64,000 nt of DNA. It comes from Microbacterium sp. zg-B96. GTDB taxonomy: Bacteria; Actinomycetota; Actinomycetes; Actinomycetales; Microbacteriaceae. Positions 46,484 through 55,116 of the stretch are shown here, piece by piece. The notes below the pieces were generated by a model. The model was given only the letters and a program-made list of their open reading frames with translations, did no database searches and was not told the DNA's origin. Location of the stretch: contig NZ_CP126738.1 of NCBI RefSeq assembly GCF_030246865.1, forward strand, positions 2,480,001 to 2,544,000, given 5' to 3'. Made by a program: the position numbers and the translations under genes. Numbering within the stretch: position 1 is the stretch's first letter; every line of letters starts with the position of its first letter.

Positions 46484-47134
46484 ATGGATGCCTCGACCCC
46501 TATCGCCCTCGACACGTGGCATCGGCGCCAACACTTCGAGCACTACCGCCAGAATGCCTGCACCTACTCGATGACAGTGGAGCTGGATGCGACCGCCTTC
46601 GTCGCCGCGTTGCAGGCCTCATCACGCAAGACGTACCTCGCTCAGATCTGGGCGCTCGCGACGCTGGTCAACCGTTACGACGAGTTTCGGATGCACCTGG
46701 ACGACCACGGCGAGCCGGCAATCTGGTCCCGCGCGCACCCGGCGTTCACCGTCTTCAACGCCGAGCGCGAGACGTTCTCGTGCGTCTGGGCGCCCCACGA
46801 CCCCGATTTCGCGGCGTTCCACGAGGCTGCAGCTCTGGTGGTCGCCGAGCACCGCAACGCGACGGAGTTCTTCCCGCAGGGCGCTCCCCCGCCCAACGCG
46901 TTCGACATCTCGTCCCTGCCCTGGGCGTCGTTCACCGGCTTCAACCTGAACATCCGCGGCGACGAGGATCACCTCGCTCCGATCTTCACGCTCGGCCGCT
47001 ACGTCGACCGCGACGGGCGCACGATGCTGCCACTCGCCGTGCAGATGAACCACGCCGCAGCCGACGGGTTCCACGTTGCACGGCTGGTCAACGAACTGCA
47101 GGAGCTGCTGAGCGATCCCAGCTGGGTCGGCTGA
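46484..47134 (+). CDS. CatA-like chloramphenicol O-acetyltransferase
   Basis: A 216-residue CAT-fold protein. The catalytic His190 lies in MNHAAADGFHVARL (residues 188-201) and Asp194 keeps the usual salt bridge. FAAFHEAAALVVAEHRNATE and PWASFTGFNLNI match the family core. True CatA has HHAVCDGFH; here the first His is Asn and the Cys is Ala. It may acetylate chloramphenicol or another hydroxylated small molecule. The ATG at 46484 follows AAGGATGAACGG. It starts just after the second repeat-B locus. Confidence 0.85.
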   Translation: MDASTPIALDTWHRRQHFEHYRQNACTYSMTVELDATAFVAALQASSRKTYLAQIWALATLVNRYDEFRMHLDDHGEPAIWSRAHPAFTVFNAERETFSCVWAPHDPDFAAFHEAAALVVAEHRNATEFFPQGAPPPNAFDISSLPWASFTGFNLNIRGDEDHLAPIFTLGRYVDRDGRTMLPLAVQMNHAAADGFHVARLVNELQELLSDPSWVG

Positions 47135-47139
47135 GCATC

Positions 47140-47724
47140 TCACCCCGCGGCATCCGGCAGCATCGTCGGGCACACTCCCCCGGGCTCTGTCGCGAGTTCG
47201 AAGTGCCACCGCTCGTTCGAGTACGTCTGGCATAGCCCGTACCGGGATCCGTTGTCGATCAGCCATAGCTGCGCATCGAGCGACGCGATGTCGACGGCGT
47301 CCCCGGTGACGTGGTGCGAGTTTTCCGGCGTCGCGACGAACTGGCGCGCCAACTCCTCATCGGCCCACAGTTCGATGCGCTCGTCGAGCATCCACTGCTG
47401 CAGCTCGGCGCTGCGCCAGCCGCTCGTGATCTCGAACGTGACGCCGTCTGCGGCGGCATCCGTCTCGGCCCGCAGCATCGCTTCCCGCAGCTCCGGGTCG
47501 AGCCTCGAGATCGCCGGCAGGTGCGTCGCGTCGAGCGTCACCGAGATGCCGTCGGCGAGCCGGCCGTCGGCCTCGCCGGGCGTGTGCAGCGCCGCCTTCA
47601 TCGGACCCCACAGGATGGGCGACAGCATCGCCAGACTCAGCAGCACCGCGACGATCACGAGGATGAGGGACGCAATGACGACGGTCTGGCGGCGGCGCAC
47701 GGGGCGCTGGGTGCTCTGGAACAT
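47140..47724 (-). CDS. VanY-like D-alanyl-D-alanine carboxypeptidase (peptidase M15)
   Basis: A 194-residue membrane-anchored peptidase with a single N-terminal segment (about residues 16-38). The zinc residues are His138 and Asp145 in NSHHVTGDAVDI and His174 in RWHFE; SGWRSAELQ (101-109) precedes them. It trims the terminal D-Ala of peptidoglycan stems outside the cell. The ATG at 47724 is preferred over 47733. It is divergent from a two-component system, which may control it. Confidence 0.88.
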   Translation of the reverse strand: MFQSTQRPVRRRQTVVIASLILVIVAVLLSLAMLSPILWGPMKAALHTPGEADGRLADGISVTLDATHLPAISRLDPELREAMLRAETDAAADGVTFEITSGWRSAELQQWMLDERIELWADEELARQFVATPENSHHVTGDAVDIASLDAQLWLIDNGSRYGLCQTYSNERWHFELATEPGGVCPTMLPDAAG

Positions 47725-47811
47725 GACACCCATCCCACGCGGGCGCGTGTTGCCAGGGCGTCGCCGAAAACTCAGACACTCCCGATACACCGGCGCACCT
47801 ACGATGGGCGC

Positions 47812-48480
47812 ATGCGGGTGCTGATCGTCGAGGACGAACCGTTCCTCGCCGAGGCCATCCGCGATGGGCTGCGGCTCGAGGCGATCGCCGCAGACATCGC
47901 CGGCGACGGCAACACCGCGCTGGAGCAGCTGGCGGTCAACAGCTACGACGTGGTCGTGCTCGACCGCGACATCCCCGGCCCCAACGGCGACGAGATCGCC
48001 CGGCGGCTGTCGGCCACGCCCGGCGGCCCCCGCATCCTCATGCTCACCGCCGCCGACCGGCTCGACGACAAGCAGGCCGGGTTCGAATCCGGCGCCGACG
48101 ACTACCTCACCAAACCGTTCGCGTTGCGCGAGCTGGTGCTGCGCCTGCGCGCCCTCGGGCGACGCCCGGCGGTGGGGAACCCGCCGGTGCTCGAGCTCGC
48201 CGGCATCCGCTTGGACCCCTTCCGCCGCGAGGTCTACCGCGACGGTCACTACGTCGCGCTCTCGCGCAAGCAGTTCGCCGTGCTCGAGGTGCTGATGAAC
48301 GCCGCCGGCGGCGTGGTCAGCGCCGAAGACCTGCTCGAACGGGCCTGGGACGAGAACGCCGACCCCTTCACCAACGCCGTGCGCATCACCATCTCGTCAC
48401 TGCGAAAGCGGCTCGGCGAGCCGTGGGTGATCGACACGGTCCCCGGCGTCGGGTATCGCATGACGGATGCCGCATCGTGA
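47812..48480 (+). CDS. OmpR-family response regulator
   Basis: A 222-residue regulator: receiver domain with Asp51 as phosphoacceptor, Asp8/Glu7 acidic pocket and Lys near 101 (LTKPF), then an OmpR winged helix (YVALSRKQFAVLEVLMNAAG, VRITISSLRKRLG). The ATG at 47812 has TACGAT six bases upstream, leaderless. It overlaps the histidine kinase gene by four bases. It lies back to back with the VanY-like peptidase, which suggests cell-wall regulation. Confidence 0.94.
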   Translation: MRVLIVEDEPFLAEAIRDGLRLEAIAADIAGDGNTALEQLAVNSYDVVVLDRDIPGPNGDEIARRLSATPGGPRILMLTAADRLDDKQAGFESGADDYLTKPFALRELVLRLRALGRRPAVGNPPVLELAGIRLDPFRREVYRDGHYVALSRKQFAVLEVLMNAAGGVVSAEDLLERAWDENADPFTNAVRITISSLRKRLGEPWVIDTVPGVGYRMTDAAS

Positions 48481-49574
48481 CGCCGCGCCTGCCCGGCCCG
48501 TCCGTACGCGTCAAGCTCACCCTGAGCTATGCAGTGTTCCTGCTGATCGCGGGACTCGCGCTCTTCGCGGTCGGGGTGCTGCTGCTGCGGTTCGTGCCCG
48601 AGGGCAACCTCACGCTGCTCGAGGGCGGCTGGGTGCCCGACCGAAGCGACCTGATGGACGTGTTCGTCCGCTACGCGGGCTGGGCACTGGCGCTGTTGGT
48701 CGTCATCGGCCTGGCCGGCGGCTGGTTCCTCGCGGGATGGATGCTGGCGCCCATCGACCGCATCGCCAAGGTCGTCCAGCGTGCCGGCGATGCCGGATTC
48801 GACGATCGGGTGAACCTGCCCGGGCGGCGCGACGAGCTGACCGACCTCGCGGATGCCTTCGACGGAATGCTCGACCGCGTGCAGCACACGATCGAAGAGG
48901 AACGCCGGTTCGCCGCGAACGCGTCGCACGAGCTGCGCACCCCGCACGCGATCATCCGCACGATGGTCGAGGTCGCGCAGGCCGACCCCGAGGGGCGCGA
49001 CATCGACCTGGTGTTGCAGCGCATCGCCGCGACCAACGAGCGGGCGATCGCGAGCACCGAGGCGCTGCTGCTGCTCGCGCGCGCCGGTCGCGGCGACGTC
49101 GCGAAGGAGCCGGTCGACCTCGCCACGCTCGTCGCGGAAGTCCTCGACGACGTGAGAGAGGGCTCGCGCGGCGCGGGCACGGTGCACATCGAGGAGGCGC
49201 TGCACGCGGCATCCGCCTACGGCAACCGCGGCCTGCTGACCCGCGCTGTGGCGAACCTCGTACAGAACGCCCTCGTGCACAACCTGCCCGAGGGTGGGCG
49301 GCTGGCGTTGTCGACCGATACCGCACCGGGCGGTGCCGCCGTGCTGACGGTGTCGAACACCGGACCGGTCATCGATCCGGCGGTGGCGCAGACGCTGACC
49401 GAGCCGTTCGTCCGCGGCGCGGGGCGTGCCCGCCCCACCGGGGAGGAGGGGGCGGGGCTGGGGCTCGCGATCGTCGCGTCGGTGGTGCGGACGCACGGCG
49501 GCCAGTTGCAGATCACCGCGCTGCGCGAGGGTGGGCTGCAGGTGCGCATGACGCTGCCGCGCGGCGCCGTATGA
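48477..49574 (+). CDS. Sensor histidine kinase
   Basis: A 365-residue kinase with two membrane segments (about 17-39 and 66-89) framing a short extracellular loop of about 27 residues, a HAMP-like linker, phospho-accepting His151 in NASHELRTP, an N box in NLVQNALVHN, and a G box near GEEGAGLGLAIVAS. The GTG at 48477 overlaps the regulator stop. In the H-box, Pro-His (RTPHAII) replaces the usual Pro-Leu. Sensor domain too small to predict a ligand. Confidence 0.94.
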   Translation: MTPRLPGPSVRVKLTLSYAVFLLIAGLALFAVGVLLLRFVPEGNLTLLEGGWVPDRSDLMDVFVRYAGWALALLVVIGLAGGWFLAGWMLAPIDRIAKVVQRAGDAGFDDRVNLPGRRDELTDLADAFDGMLDRVQHTIEEERRFAANASHELRTPHAIIRTMVEVAQADPEGRDIDLVLQRIAATNERAIASTEALLLLARAGRGDVAKEPVDLATLVAEVLDDVREGSRGAGTVHIEEALHAASAYGNRGLLTRAVANLVQNALVHNLPEGGRLALSTDTAPGGAAVLTVSNTGPVIDPAVAQTLTEPFVRGAGRARPTGEEGAGLGLAIVASVVRTHGGQLQITALREGGLQVRMTLPRGAV

Positions 49575-49636
49575 CCCGGTATCCGTCGCCACGCAAGGCC
49601 ATTGCCCCGCAACAGGGCACCAGGTAGACCGGATGC

Positions 49637-50245
49637 GTGGACAGCGAGCGATACCAATGGCGCGGTGAGGACGACCCGTCGCGCATCGACACCGCCTATG
49701 TGCGGTTCCGGCCCGCCGCGATGCGGGCGCACGGCTCCTCGGTCACGCGGCAGTACACCCTGTCGTGGACGCTTGACGTGGGCGAGGGCTGGCTGACGCA
49801 ACACCTGCGAGTGCGGGTTCTCGGGAAGGGCTGGTCGCGCTCCCTCGACCTGCGGCGCGACAGCGCGGGCGAGTGGCGTTCGACCGTCGCGCAGACCGGG
49901 ACCGTCGACCTGCCCGCGCCGGGCATCGGCCCCGACGTGGACCTGCACGATGCGGTGGACTGCGACCTGGGGCTGTGTCCCGTGACGAACGTCATGCCGA
50001 TCCGCCGACTCGACCTGCATCGCAGCGATCACGACGAGACCCGGCTGGCCATGGCGTGGGTCGAAGTGCCGACGCTGCGGGTGCTGCGCAAGGAGCAGCT
50101 GTACAGCTCGCACTACGACGGCGTCGAGCGCAAGGTGCGCTATCGCACCGGCGACGGGGAGTTCACGTCCGACATCACGGTGGACCATAACGGCATGGTC
50201 ATCGACTATCCCGGGCTGGCGTGGCGCGTGACCGCCGACGCGTGA
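49637..50245 (+). CDS. Putative glycolipid-binding domain protein (DUF1089)
   Basis: A 202-residue protein with segments RQYTLSWTLDVGEGWLTQHL, DCDLGLCPVTNVMPIRRL and KEQLYSSHYDGVERKVRYR, the pattern of the PF06475 glycolipid-binding domain. No signal peptide. The GTG start at 49637 follows TAGACC by six bases. It probably binds an acyl or glycolipid ligand; role unknown. Confidence 0.82.
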   Translation: MDSERYQWRGEDDPSRIDTAYVRFRPAAMRAHGSSVTRQYTLSWTLDVGEGWLTQHLRVRVLGKGWSRSLDLRRDSAGEWRSTVAQTGTVDLPAPGIGPDVDLHDAVDCDLGLCPVTNVMPIRRLDLHRSDHDETRLAMAWVEVPTLRVLRKEQLYSSHYDGVERKVRYRTGDGEFTSDITVDHNGMVIDYPGLAWRVTADA

Positions 50246-50279
50246 GCCCGTCCCGGCCCGCCCCCAATACGCTGGTCGG

Positions 50280-50813
50280 ATGACGACGTTGATGCGCGCC
50301 TGGACCGCCGACGACGCACCGGCACTCGTCGACGCGGTCACCGCCACGCCCGATCTCGTGACGCAGCTGCCCGTCGATCGACTGGGTTCCCCCGCTGCGG
50401 CGGGCGCGTTCATCGCGGAGTCGCTCGGATCGGATGCCACAACGCGCAACTGGGTCATCGTCGCCGCCGGGCTGCCGGTCGGCAACGTCGCGCTCACCCG
50501 CATCGATGCCCGGCACAACACCGCGTGGGTTTCGTACTGGCTGGCATCCGGATTCCGCGGTCGAGGTTTGGCGGTCCGCGCCGTGGTCGCCGCCGCGGAG
50601 TGGGCGTTCACCGACGGCGCCCTCTTCCGGCTGGAGCTCGGGCACCGGGTGAACAATCCGGCATCCTGCGCCGTCGCCACCCGCGGCGGGTTCATCGCCG
50701 AAGGGATCGAACGCGCGAAGCTCCGCTACGGCGACGACCGCTTCGACGTGGAACTGCACGCGCGGCTGGCCACCGACCCCGCGCCGGCGGTCGAGCCGCT
50801 CCCCCGCGAGTGA
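50280..50813 (+). CDS. GNAT family N-acetyltransferase (RimJ-like)
   Basis: A 177-residue acetyltransferase. The acetyl-CoA motif SGFRGRGLAVRAVVAAAEWA (about 91-110) and the later ELGHRVNNPASCAVATRGGF are typical of the RimJ/RimL group. ATG at 50280 with TACGCT six bases upstream, leaderless. Substrate unknown. Confidence 0.88.
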   Translation: MTTLMRAWTADDAPALVDAVTATPDLVTQLPVDRLGSPAAAGAFIAESLGSDATTRNWVIVAAGLPVGNVALTRIDARHNTAWVSYWLASGFRGRGLAVRAVVAAAEWAFTDGALFRLELGHRVNNPASCAVATRGGFIAEGIERAKLRYGDDRFDVELHARLATDPAPAVEPLPRE

Positions 50814-50841
50814 CCTCCGCGCGCCCCGCTCCCGGCGAGGC

Positions 50842-52128
50842 TCAGCCGCGGAAGAAGACCTCCGCGACGCGCTGCAGGTCCCACAGGTCGCTCACGCCGG
50901 CGAGTTCGCGGGCGGAGTGCATCGACAGGATCGGGATGCCCACGTCCACCGTGCGCATGCCCAGCCGCGTCGCGGTGATCGGGCCGATCGTCGAGCCGCA
51001 GGGCACCGCGTTGTTCGAGACGAACTCCTGCGAGGCGACTCCCGCGGCGGCGCACCAGCCGTTCCAGGCCGCCGCTCCCATGGCATCCGTCGCGTAGCGC
51101 TGGTTCGCGTTGATCTTCAGGATCGGACCCTGCCCGAGCTTCGGCTGCACCACCGGGTCGTGCTTGTGCGCGTAGTTGGGATGCACGGCGTGACCGACGT
51201 CGCTCGAGACGCACCAGCTCGCAGCGAGCGCACGCAGCTGCTCCTCGCGGTCGGCGCCGAGCCCGATCCACACCCGCTCCAGCACGTCCGAGAGGAAGGG
51301 CCCCGCCGCCCCCGACCGCGTCCCCGAACCGACCTCTTCGTGGTCGAACACGGCGAGCATCGGGATGTGGTCGCCGTCGAACCCGTCGGCGGCACGCACC
51401 AGCGCAACGACGCCGGCATGAACGGATGCCAGATCGTCCAGGCGCCCGGACGCGAAGAAGACGTCGTCGAGCCCGAAGACGGTGCCGCGGGCAGCGTCGG
51501 CGGTGACGATGTCGTAGCCGCGGATTCGCGCGGCATCCACCCCCGCCTCCCGCGCGAGCTCACCGAGGATGTCCGCGGATTCCGCTTCGCCCAGACCCCA
51601 CACCGGCTGGGTCTGGGTCTGCTTGTCCAGGGCCAGGTGGTCGTTGGCCTCGCGGTCGAGGTGGATCGCCAGCTGCGGCAGTCGCAACAGCGCGCCGGTC
51701 GCCGTCAGCACCGACGAGCCGTCGTCGAGCACCAGCCGGCCGGCCAAGCGCAGCTCACGGTCGAGCCACGAGTTCAGCAGCGGGCCGCCGTAGATCTCCA
51801 CGCCCGCCTGCAGCCAGCCGAGCTTGCCGGTCGTCGGCTGCGGCTTGAGCTTGAACCCGGGCGAATCGCTGTGCGCGCCGAACACCCGCACCGGCGTCTG
51901 CGCGGTCGCGCCCTGCGGCACGACCCACGCGATCGCCGCGCCGTCGCGCACGACGACGAAGCGACCGCCTGCAACGTGCGGCCACGACTCGCCTTCGTTC
52001 AGCAGCGTGAACCCGGCATCCAGCAGTCGCTCGACGACATGGGCGGCGGCGTGGAAGCTCGACGGGGACGACGCGACGAACGCGGCCAGGTCGTCGGCAT
52101 GGGCGAGCGCATCGGCGGCTGCAGGCAC
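50842..52128 (-). CDS. M18 family aminopeptidase
   Basis: A 428-residue aspartyl aminopeptidase (ApeB/DAP type) that removes acidic N-terminal residues. Zinc ligands are in VFGAHSDSPG (His86, Asp88), FDHEEVGSGTRSGA and SSDVGHAVHPNYAHK. The GTG at 52128 has GAGGAG seven bases upstream, which decides between it and longer frames. Typical length and domain order for the family. Confidence 0.94.
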   Translation of the reverse strand: MPAAADALAHADDLAAFVASSPSSFHAAAHVVERLLDAGFTLLNEGESWPHVAGGRFVVVRDGAAIAWVVPQGATAQTPVRVFGAHSDSPGFKLKPQPTTGKLGWLQAGVEIYGGPLLNSWLDRELRLAGRLVLDDGSSVLTATGALLRLPQLAIHLDREANDHLALDKQTQTQPVWGLGEAESADILGELAREAGVDAARIRGYDIVTADAARGTVFGLDDVFFASGRLDDLASVHAGVVALVRAADGFDGDHIPMLAVFDHEEVGSGTRSGAAGPFLSDVLERVWIGLGADREEQLRALAASWCVSSDVGHAVHPNYAHKHDPVVQPKLGQGPILKINANQRYATDAMGAAAWNGWCAAAGVASQEFVSNNAVPCGSTIGPITATRLGMRTVDVGIPILSMHSARELAGVSDLWDLQRVAEVFFRG

Positions 52129-52202
52129 GAAGGGACTCCTCGGGTTGGTCGGTGCTTCGATCGTAGTTCGCGGGTTGGACGGGTCCGAAGACGCGGGCCG
52201 CA

Positions 52203-52820
52203 TCACGGCGTCGCGCGCAGCAGTTGCGCCACCAGCATGCCGGCGAGCCACTCCTCGAAGCGCTCCGGCTCCCAGCCGGAGTCGACGACGAGTTCGCCGA
52301 AGACCCCGGGCGCGGCGAACGCCCGGTAGATCGCCTGCGCATCCGCCAGCGGCTGCACGAGCGACTCCTCCACCGACGCGATCAGCTGGTCCATCACCCG
52401 GTTGCGGCCGCGAAGCTTCGCGCGCAGCACGGCGCGGGTGTCGGCATCCTCGTCCATGGCGGTATCGAGGATGCGCACGACGTCGAAATCGGTGGCGTAC
52501 AGCACCGTGAGCCAGTGCGCGGCGCCGCGCACTCGTGCGACCGGGTCGGGCTCGGCCAGGATGCCGCGGGCGAGCCCCCGAGCGTCGGCGCGCTCCAGCC
52601 AGCGCTCGCAGATGAGGTTGAGGATCTCGCGCTTGGCTCCGAACGCGGCGTACACGGTGCGGTTGCCGACGCCGGCCTCTTTCGCGATGGCATCCATGCT
52701 CGTCGCCGCGTAGCCATCACGCGCGAACAGGCCCTGCGCGGCCTCCGCGATACGCACGCGGGTCGCCTCCGCCTGCTCCTGGCGGTACGACGAACCATGG
52801 GTCTTGACGTCCGGCTCCAC
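52203..52820 (-). CDS. TetR-family transcriptional regulator
   Basis: A 205-residue TetR-family protein: helix-turn-helix RVRIAEAAQGLFARDGYAAT and SMDAIAKEAGVGNRTVYAAF in the first 70 residues, then a ligand domain. The GTG at 52820 lacks a clear ribosome-binding site. A twin palindromic operator lies between it and the divergent SnoaL gene at 52903, so it likely represses both. Ligand unknown. Confidence 0.87.
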   Translation of the reverse strand: MEPDVKTHGSSYRQEQAEATRVRIAEAAQGLFARDGYAATSMDAIAKEAGVGNRTVYAAFGAKREILNLICERWLERADARGLARGILAEPDPVARVRGAAHWLTVLYATDFDVVRILDTAMDEDADTRAVLRAKLRGRNRVMDQLIASVEESLVQPLADAQAIYRAFAAPGVFGELVVDSGWEPERFEEWLAGMLVAQLLRATP

Positions 52821-52836
52821 GAGAGCAACACTAGCT

Positions 52837-52871
52837 ACTGCATTCGTTGCAGTGTTACTGCATCGAATGCA
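52837..52871. promoter_or_regulatory. Twin TetR operator between tetR and the SnoaL gene
   Basis: Two adjacent palindromes: ACTGCA-TTCGT-TGCAGT (52837-52853, perfect) and ACTGCA-TCGAA-TGCATA (52857-52873, imperfect), 20 bases centre to centre. Together GCATTCGTTGCAGT (52840-52853) and its near-complement (52857-52870) form a 14-bp repeat with one mismatch and a three-base spacer. It sits in an AT-rich divergent promoter. Confidence 0.82.
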
Positions 52872-52902
52872 TAGCCAATGCACCCAACGGAGGGGCAAGG
52901 AC

Positions 52903-53343
52903 ATGGATGCCACACGGATCGAATCGGCCGCCCTGCAGGTGGTCGAACGGATGCTGCACGAGGGCTTCGCCACGGGCAATCAGGACATCGTCGACGAGCT
53001 GTGCTCGCCCGATCTCATCGAGCATCAGTTCGGGCTCTCCGGCAGCGGCCCCGAGGCGATCGCGAAGGTCAAGCGCGGCATCGCCGACGTGCACCGCGCG
53101 ATGCCCGACCTCGTCTTCCGGGTCGCCGACTGGGCCGAGCACGACGACATCGTCTGGGTGCGCGCCGAAGCAGAGGCCACGAACACCGGACCGTTCCTGG
53201 GACCGGCGACGGGGCGACCGGTGAGCTTCACCGTGATCGACGTCGCACGCGTGCGCGATGGCCGCATCGTCGAGCACTGGGGAGTGCCCGACCGCTTCGA
53301 GATCCTGGTGCGACTGGGGCGAGTGCCCCAGGTCGCCGAGTGA
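52903..53343 (+). CDS. SnoaL-like polyketide-cyclase family protein
   Basis: A 146-residue NTF2-fold protein (RMLHEGFATGNQDIVDELCS, AMPDLVFRVADWAEHDDIVW, DGRIVEHWGVPDRFEIL). ATG at 52903 with GGAGG upstream. Divergent from the TetR regulator, whose twin operator controls it. It could act on a small hydrophobic compound sensed by the regulator; no substrate can be named. Confidence 0.85.
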   Translation: MDATRIESAALQVVERMLHEGFATGNQDIVDELCSPDLIEHQFGLSGSGPEAIAKVKRGIADVHRAMPDLVFRVADWAEHDDIVWVRAEAEATNTGPFLGPATGRPVSFTVIDVARVRDGRIVEHWGVPDRFEILVRLGRVPQVAE

Positions 53344-53434
53344 ACCCAGCGGTCAGCTGATCACGAGCGCGACGGAGCCGGAGGCGGCGGTACGGCGCAG
53401 CTTCTGCGAGGCACGGATCATCGTGACCGGGGCC

Positions 53435-53580
53435 GGGTTCGGTCGTCGCATCCGGCCCCCGCGAGCGCGCTGCAGGGGACGTTCGCGACGACCGAGCGGG
53501 GTGGATGCCGAAGCCCGCGCGCTCGGTCGTCGCATCCGACCCCGCAACCCCCCGCGAAGGACTGTTCGCGACGACCGAGC
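53435..53580. repeat. Palindromic repeat family A, two tandem copies
   Basis: Copies at 53435-53497 and 53521-53580. The second has a perfect 13-bp inverted repeat GCTCGGTCGTCGC ... GCGACGACCGAGC; the first has 11 bp. They share TCGGTCGTCGCA and GTTCGCGACGACCGA with the 481-640 locus, 53 kb away. This locus also lies between convergent genes. Confidence 0.85.
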
Positions 53581-53588
53581 GCACCGGC

Positions 53589-54962
53589 CTAGAACGGCCT
53601 CGCCGGCACGAACACCCCCTGCGGGTCGTGTTCGGCTTTCAGCTGCCGCAGCCGCTCCAGCCCCGCGCCGTAGGCGGGGGTGGCATCGGCGTCGGCGACA
53701 TCGATGAACGTCAGCGCCACCGCACCGGTGTGCCACGGCGCCAGCGCGGCGACGGCCGCGCGCACGGCGGCATCCACCATCGGCACGCTCTCCGGCGTGG
53801 GCGCGATTGCGAGCCCTTGCACGACGTACTCGCCGGCGATCGCCGACAATGCCCCGCCGTCGGCAATCGGCCGCGCCGCGGCTCCCCCGATGTGACGCAG
53901 TTCGGCGACGAACAGTCCGGGCGTGGCCGAGACGGCGACGAACGCGTCGACGGCCCCGGCGGGCAGCCCATCGAGCACGGCGTGCGCCGAGACGGCGGGG
54001 GTGGGCGTCGGCGGATCCATGTGGATCTCCACGACGCCGGCGGCGGGAATGCGCGCGAACGTGTCGATCTCGGGCGCCAGGGCACGCAGTGGCTCGAGCA
54101 GGGCGGATGCCGCGGCATCCGTCTCCAGGATCGCTCCATCGATCACGACGAGCGACCGCCCGCTCAGGAACGGGGGCAGCTCGGGCATCGGCGGGAGGTG
54201 CAGGATGCGCAGCGCTGTGGTCACGCTCTCCGGCGCCGCCGCGGTCCACTGCGCCCACGCGTGCGAGACGCGCGCTGCGTGCGACACGTCCCACAGCAGC
54301 ATCCCTGCGAACACGTCGGGATACGGCAGCAGGTCGATCTCGACCGAGACGACCACGCCGAACGCGCCGGATCCGCCGCGCACCGCCCAGAACAGGTCGC
54401 TGTGCTCGTCGGCGCTCGCACGCACGAGCGCACCGTCGGCGGTCACCAGCTGCACCTCGCGTATGCTGCCCACGGCCAGGCCGTGCGCTCGGGCGTAGAA
54501 CGACACTCCGCCGTTGAGCGAGTAGCCGACGACCGAAACGTCGCCCGCGCTGCCGTGCAGTGCGGTGAGACCGTGCGGGGCGCTGGCGGCGAGCACGTCG
54601 TTCCAGTGCGATCCACCGAGCACCCGGGCGGTGCGCACGGCCGGGTCGACGGTCACGCCGCGCAGCCGCGCGAGGCTCACGATCACGACGTCGGATAGGT
54701 CCGCCCATGACAGCGCCCCGGCGGCGTGACCGGTCGACTGCGGCGCGACGCGCAACCCTGCGGCGGCGACGGCGCGCACGACGTCCACGACATCTTCGGC
54801 GCTCTCGGGCCGCGCGACGGCGAACGGGCGCTGGTCGGCGACGACGTTCCAGGGCAGGCGGGCGGTGTCGTACTCGGCGTCGCCGGCGAGCACGATCCGG
54901 TCCCCGAGCGCGTCCCGCAACTGCGTTGCACGCGTGTCGACGGGCTGGTCTTGCAGTGTCAT
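53589..54962 (-). CDS. FAD-linked oxidoreductase (berberine-bridge-enzyme type)
   Basis: A 457-residue PCMH-fold FAD oxidoreductase. His79 in PQSTGHAAG is the likely 8-alpha-FAD link; the second motif reads SAGDVSVVGYSLNGG without the Cys used for bicovalent FAD, so binding is probably single-link. RGGSGAFGVVVSVEIDLLPY and the C-terminal BBE helix near PAYGAGLERLRQLKAEHDP complete the fold. The ATG at 54962 is divergent from the LuxR-type regulator at 55117; that regulator may control it. Substrate unknown. Confidence 0.87.
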   Translation of the reverse strand: MTLQDQPVDTRATQLRDALGDRIVLAGDAEYDTARLPWNVVADQRPFAVARPESAEDVVDVVRAVAAAGLRVAPQSTGHAAGALSWADLSDVVIVSLARLRGVTVDPAVRTARVLGGSHWNDVLAASAPHGLTALHGSAGDVSVVGYSLNGGVSFYARAHGLAVGSIREVQLVTADGALVRASADEHSDLFWAVRGGSGAFGVVVSVEIDLLPYPDVFAGMLLWDVSHAARVSHAWAQWTAAAPESVTTALRILHLPPMPELPPFLSGRSLVVIDGAILETDAAASALLEPLRALAPEIDTFARIPAAGVVEIHMDPPTPTPAVSAHAVLDGLPAGAVDAFVAVSATPGLFVAELRHIGGAAARPIADGGALSAIAGEYVVQGLAIAPTPESVPMVDAAVRAAVAALAPWHTGAVALTFIDVADADATPAYGAGLERLRQLKAEHDPQGVFVPARPF

Positions 54963-55116
54963 TTCAACTTCTTCCGATTTTGTCTCGTACGGATAGGGCC
55001 GACGCCGAGTCTGCCGAGGCCCCCGCGGCGCCACCATCCCAGTGCAGGAGGGAATTCGTCACTCCCAGAAACCTGGGGGATGGTGCAATCCACGCGGCGC
55101 GAGCACACTGATCTGC

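Noticed and set aside
46484..47134. Firm claim of chloramphenicol resistance
   Set aside because: The catalytic His and Asp are kept, but flanking residues differ from classical CatA, so the substrate is left open.
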